Origin: Alphaproteobacteria bacterium
Lineage (GTDB): Bacteria; Pseudomonadota; Alphaproteobacteria; Rhizobiales; Xanthobacteraceae
Direction of reading: 5' to 3'
DNA length: 39,243 nt
Assembly: GCA_005884765.1 (NCBI GenBank)
Contig: VAZV01000196.1
Coordinates: 1-39,243, forward strand
The notes beneath the pieces were generated by a model. It worked only from the letters and a program-made list of their open reading frames with translations, did no database searches and was not told where the DNA came from. Both the position numbers and the translations under genes were made by a program. Below are positions 38,073 to 39,243 of the stretch, piece by piece (position 1 is the stretch's first letter; the number at the start of each line of letters is the position of its first letter).

Positions 38073-38972
38073 ATGACAACGATTTTGGAAAGAACGGCCG
38101 GTCTGCTGGCCTTCGTGCGGACGGTTGATGCAGGTTCTTTCGCCGGCGCCGCTAGGTCGATCGGCGCCAGTCCTTCAGCGGTATCGAAAAGCGTCGCGCG
38201 CCTCGAACAGCGTCTCGGTGTACGCTTGCTGCAGCGCTCAACGCGCACACTCAGCCCGACTTCCGAAGGCGCCGCTTATTATGAGCATGTGGCCCCCCAT
38301 CTGCGCGCGATAGAGGAAGCCGATGACATCGTGCAGGTGCCGGGCAACGTGCGAGGCGTGCTTCGGGTCACCGTGCCGAGCACATTTGGGCGCCCGTTGA
38401 TTTCCGCATGGGCGGGCTCGTTCCTGGAGCGCTATCCGGAAATTAAGCTCGACCTCAGCGTCACAGACCGCCGCGTCGATCTCATCCGTGAGGGTTTCGA
38501 CCTCGCTGTCAGAATTGGAGAGTTGGAAGATACAAACTTGATCGGTCGTTCGTTGGGTGTCCTGCAATACGTTCTGGGCGCATCGCCAGAGTATCTTCAA
38601 CGAAGGGGAATCCCACAGTCGATCGACGACCTCGCGCAGCATGCCTGCCTTCGCCACCTGCTTGGCGGTCGTCCGCAAGCATTTACTTTTGCAGACGGCA
38701 CGCGGGTCATCCCCGATGGCCCCTTCGATAGCGATGATGCTCAGTCCTTGATTGAGGCAGTCGTAAAAGGCGTTGGCATCACGCAGTTCATGCGCATCGC
38801 CATCGAGGACGAGCTTGCCACCGGACGATTGAATGTCGTGCTGCCGGAGATACCGATGTTCACCACGCCGGTCTACGTCCTGCACGCGTTCGAGCGGCAA
38901 CTCCCACTGCGAGCGCGGCTGTTCATCGATTTTCTTGTCGAAGCCTTGGGCGTGTCGCGTTTGTCGTTCTGA
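38073..38972 (+). CDS. LysR-family transcriptional regulator
   Basis: The product is 299 residues. The N-terminal winged helix-turn-helix (about 8-66) reads 'LLAFVRTVDAGSFAGAARSI', 'SPSAVSKSVARLEQRLGVRL', 'RTLSPTSEGAAYY', a standard LysR signature. Residues about 92-290 form the periplasmic-binding-like effector domain ('GVLRVTVPSTFGRPLI', 'LDLSVTDRRVDLIREGFDLA', 'AVVKGVGITQFM'). It belongs to the CrgA/DmlR-like branch by these motifs. It probably regulates the divergent hydrolase gene and itself. The effector is unknown. Confidence 0.92.
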   Translation: MTTILERTAGLLAFVRTVDAGSFAGAARSIGASPSAVSKSVARLEQRLGVRLLQRSTRTLSPTSEGAAYYEHVAPHLRAIEEADDIVQVPGNVRGVLRVTVPSTFGRPLISAWAGSFLERYPEIKLDLSVTDRRVDLIREGFDLAVRIGELEDTNLIGRSLGVLQYVLGASPEYLQRRGIPQSIDDLAQHACLRHLLGGRPQAFTFADGTRVIPDGPFDSDDAQSLIEAVVKGVGITQFMRIAIEDELATGRLNVVLPEIPMFTTPVYVLHAFERQLPLRARLFIDFLVEALGVSRLSF

Positions 38973-39116
38973 ACTTTCGGAACTGACCAGAAACGTGGTC
39001 GCGACTCGCGAGCAGCGATTTTCTGCAAAAGGTCAAACTGAGAAGAACTCAGTACGAGCAAATGTCTTCCGCTGTACCCACAAACTCGGACATCGCGCGG
39101 TGCGGTCGGCATGTCG

Positions 39117-39243
39117 CAAAGGTGCCGATTTTGTTGCAAAAGTCGGTTGAGAGAGGCCGCGAAGCGTGATTCCGTTTTGTTGACGCGAATCGCGGCGAGG
39201 TCGACCCATGATGGGCCGTTTGAAGAGTGACCAAGGTCAACTG
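39117..39243 (+). mobile_element. left end of an insertion sequence, cut by window edge
   Basis: Upstream of the transposase start, CCGATTTTG (39125-39133) can fold with CAAAAGTCGG (39137-39146), leaving one bulged G, which is the sort of imperfect palindrome found near the ends of this kind of element. The true terminal inverted repeat and target duplication cannot be fixed because the right end is outside the window. The leftmost coordinate is a guess. Confidence 0.45.
39208..39243 (+). CDS. N-terminus of a transposase, cut by window edge
   Basis: ATG 39208 (or 39211) opens 'MMGRLKSDQGQL' to the end of the window. This is the typical start of DDE transposases of the IS1182/IS5-like group that are abundant in rhizobia ('M.G...DQGQLFYSFNLE...' in full-length proteins). 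Only 12 residues are visible, so the family rests on a short match from memory. Confidence 0.5.
   Translation, partial: MMGRLKSDQGQL

Noticed and set aside
38238..38900. 220-codon minus-strand frame within the LysR gene
   Set aside because: Antisense to a well-supported LysR regulator.
1..39243. CRISPR arrays, tRNA or rRNA genes, retron or phage structural genes
   Set aside because: I saw no regularly spaced repeats, no tRNA-like cloverleaf with a GTTCRA arm, no rRNA sequence and no reverse transcriptase or capsid motifs.

Overview
The window looks like an accessory or chromosomal-island stretch from an alphaproteobacterium of the Bradyrhizobium/Nitrobacteraceae type. The reasons are the overall GC-rich codon use, several small secreted proteins and zinc-ribbon proteins of a rhizobial style, PEPxxWA-CTERM surface proteins, a Ku-type NHEJ protein, and two SOS boxes of the alphaproteobacterial form GTTC-N7-GTTC. 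This placement is inference from style; no database search was possible.

Layout. 1-5.4 kb: tail of a calcium-binding/RTX-like protein, small secreted proteins, and a tandem set of three PEPxxWA-CTERM proteins plus a decayed fourth sorting signal. 5.4-8.7 kb: a degenerate J-domain-like membrane protein, a small zinc-ribbon protein, and gene debris (a nucleotidyltransferase core and a DUF2235/methyltransferase chimera). 8.9-14.2 kb: a minus-strand sugar uptake operon (xylulokinase, ABC ATPase, permease, periplasmic binding protein) with a perfect dyad just in front of xylB. 14.2-14.5 kb: more debris.

14.6-30.2 kb is a DNA-repair region. It has two minus-strand arms, each headed by an SOS box and one of two paralogous zinc-ribbon proteins. 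Arm 1 continues into an AddB-like nuclease (with a C-terminal frameshift) and an AddA-like helicase-nuclease. Arm 2 continues into a second zinc-ribbon protein, a SRAP/YedK protein, a UvrD-family helicase, two small proteins and DNA polymerase IV. Between them, on the plus strand, lie Ku, an RNase Z-like metallo-beta-lactamase nuclease and a coiled-coil protein. A secreted thermonuclease-like protein follows. The parallel SOS box - zinc ribbon - helicase arrangement is the most interesting signal in the window.

30.5-39.2 kb: a large membrane-anchored DUF2235 hydrolase, small or broken genes, a short-chain dehydrogenase, an acid-phosphatase-tail/SGNH-hydrolase chimera, a ParB/MFS chimera behind a structured leader, an alpha/beta hydrolase divergent from a LysR regulator, and the start of an insertion-sequence transposase cut by the window edge. 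Fused or truncated fragments recur through the window, so the flanks of the repair genes seem to have been shaped by repeated deletion and rearrangement.
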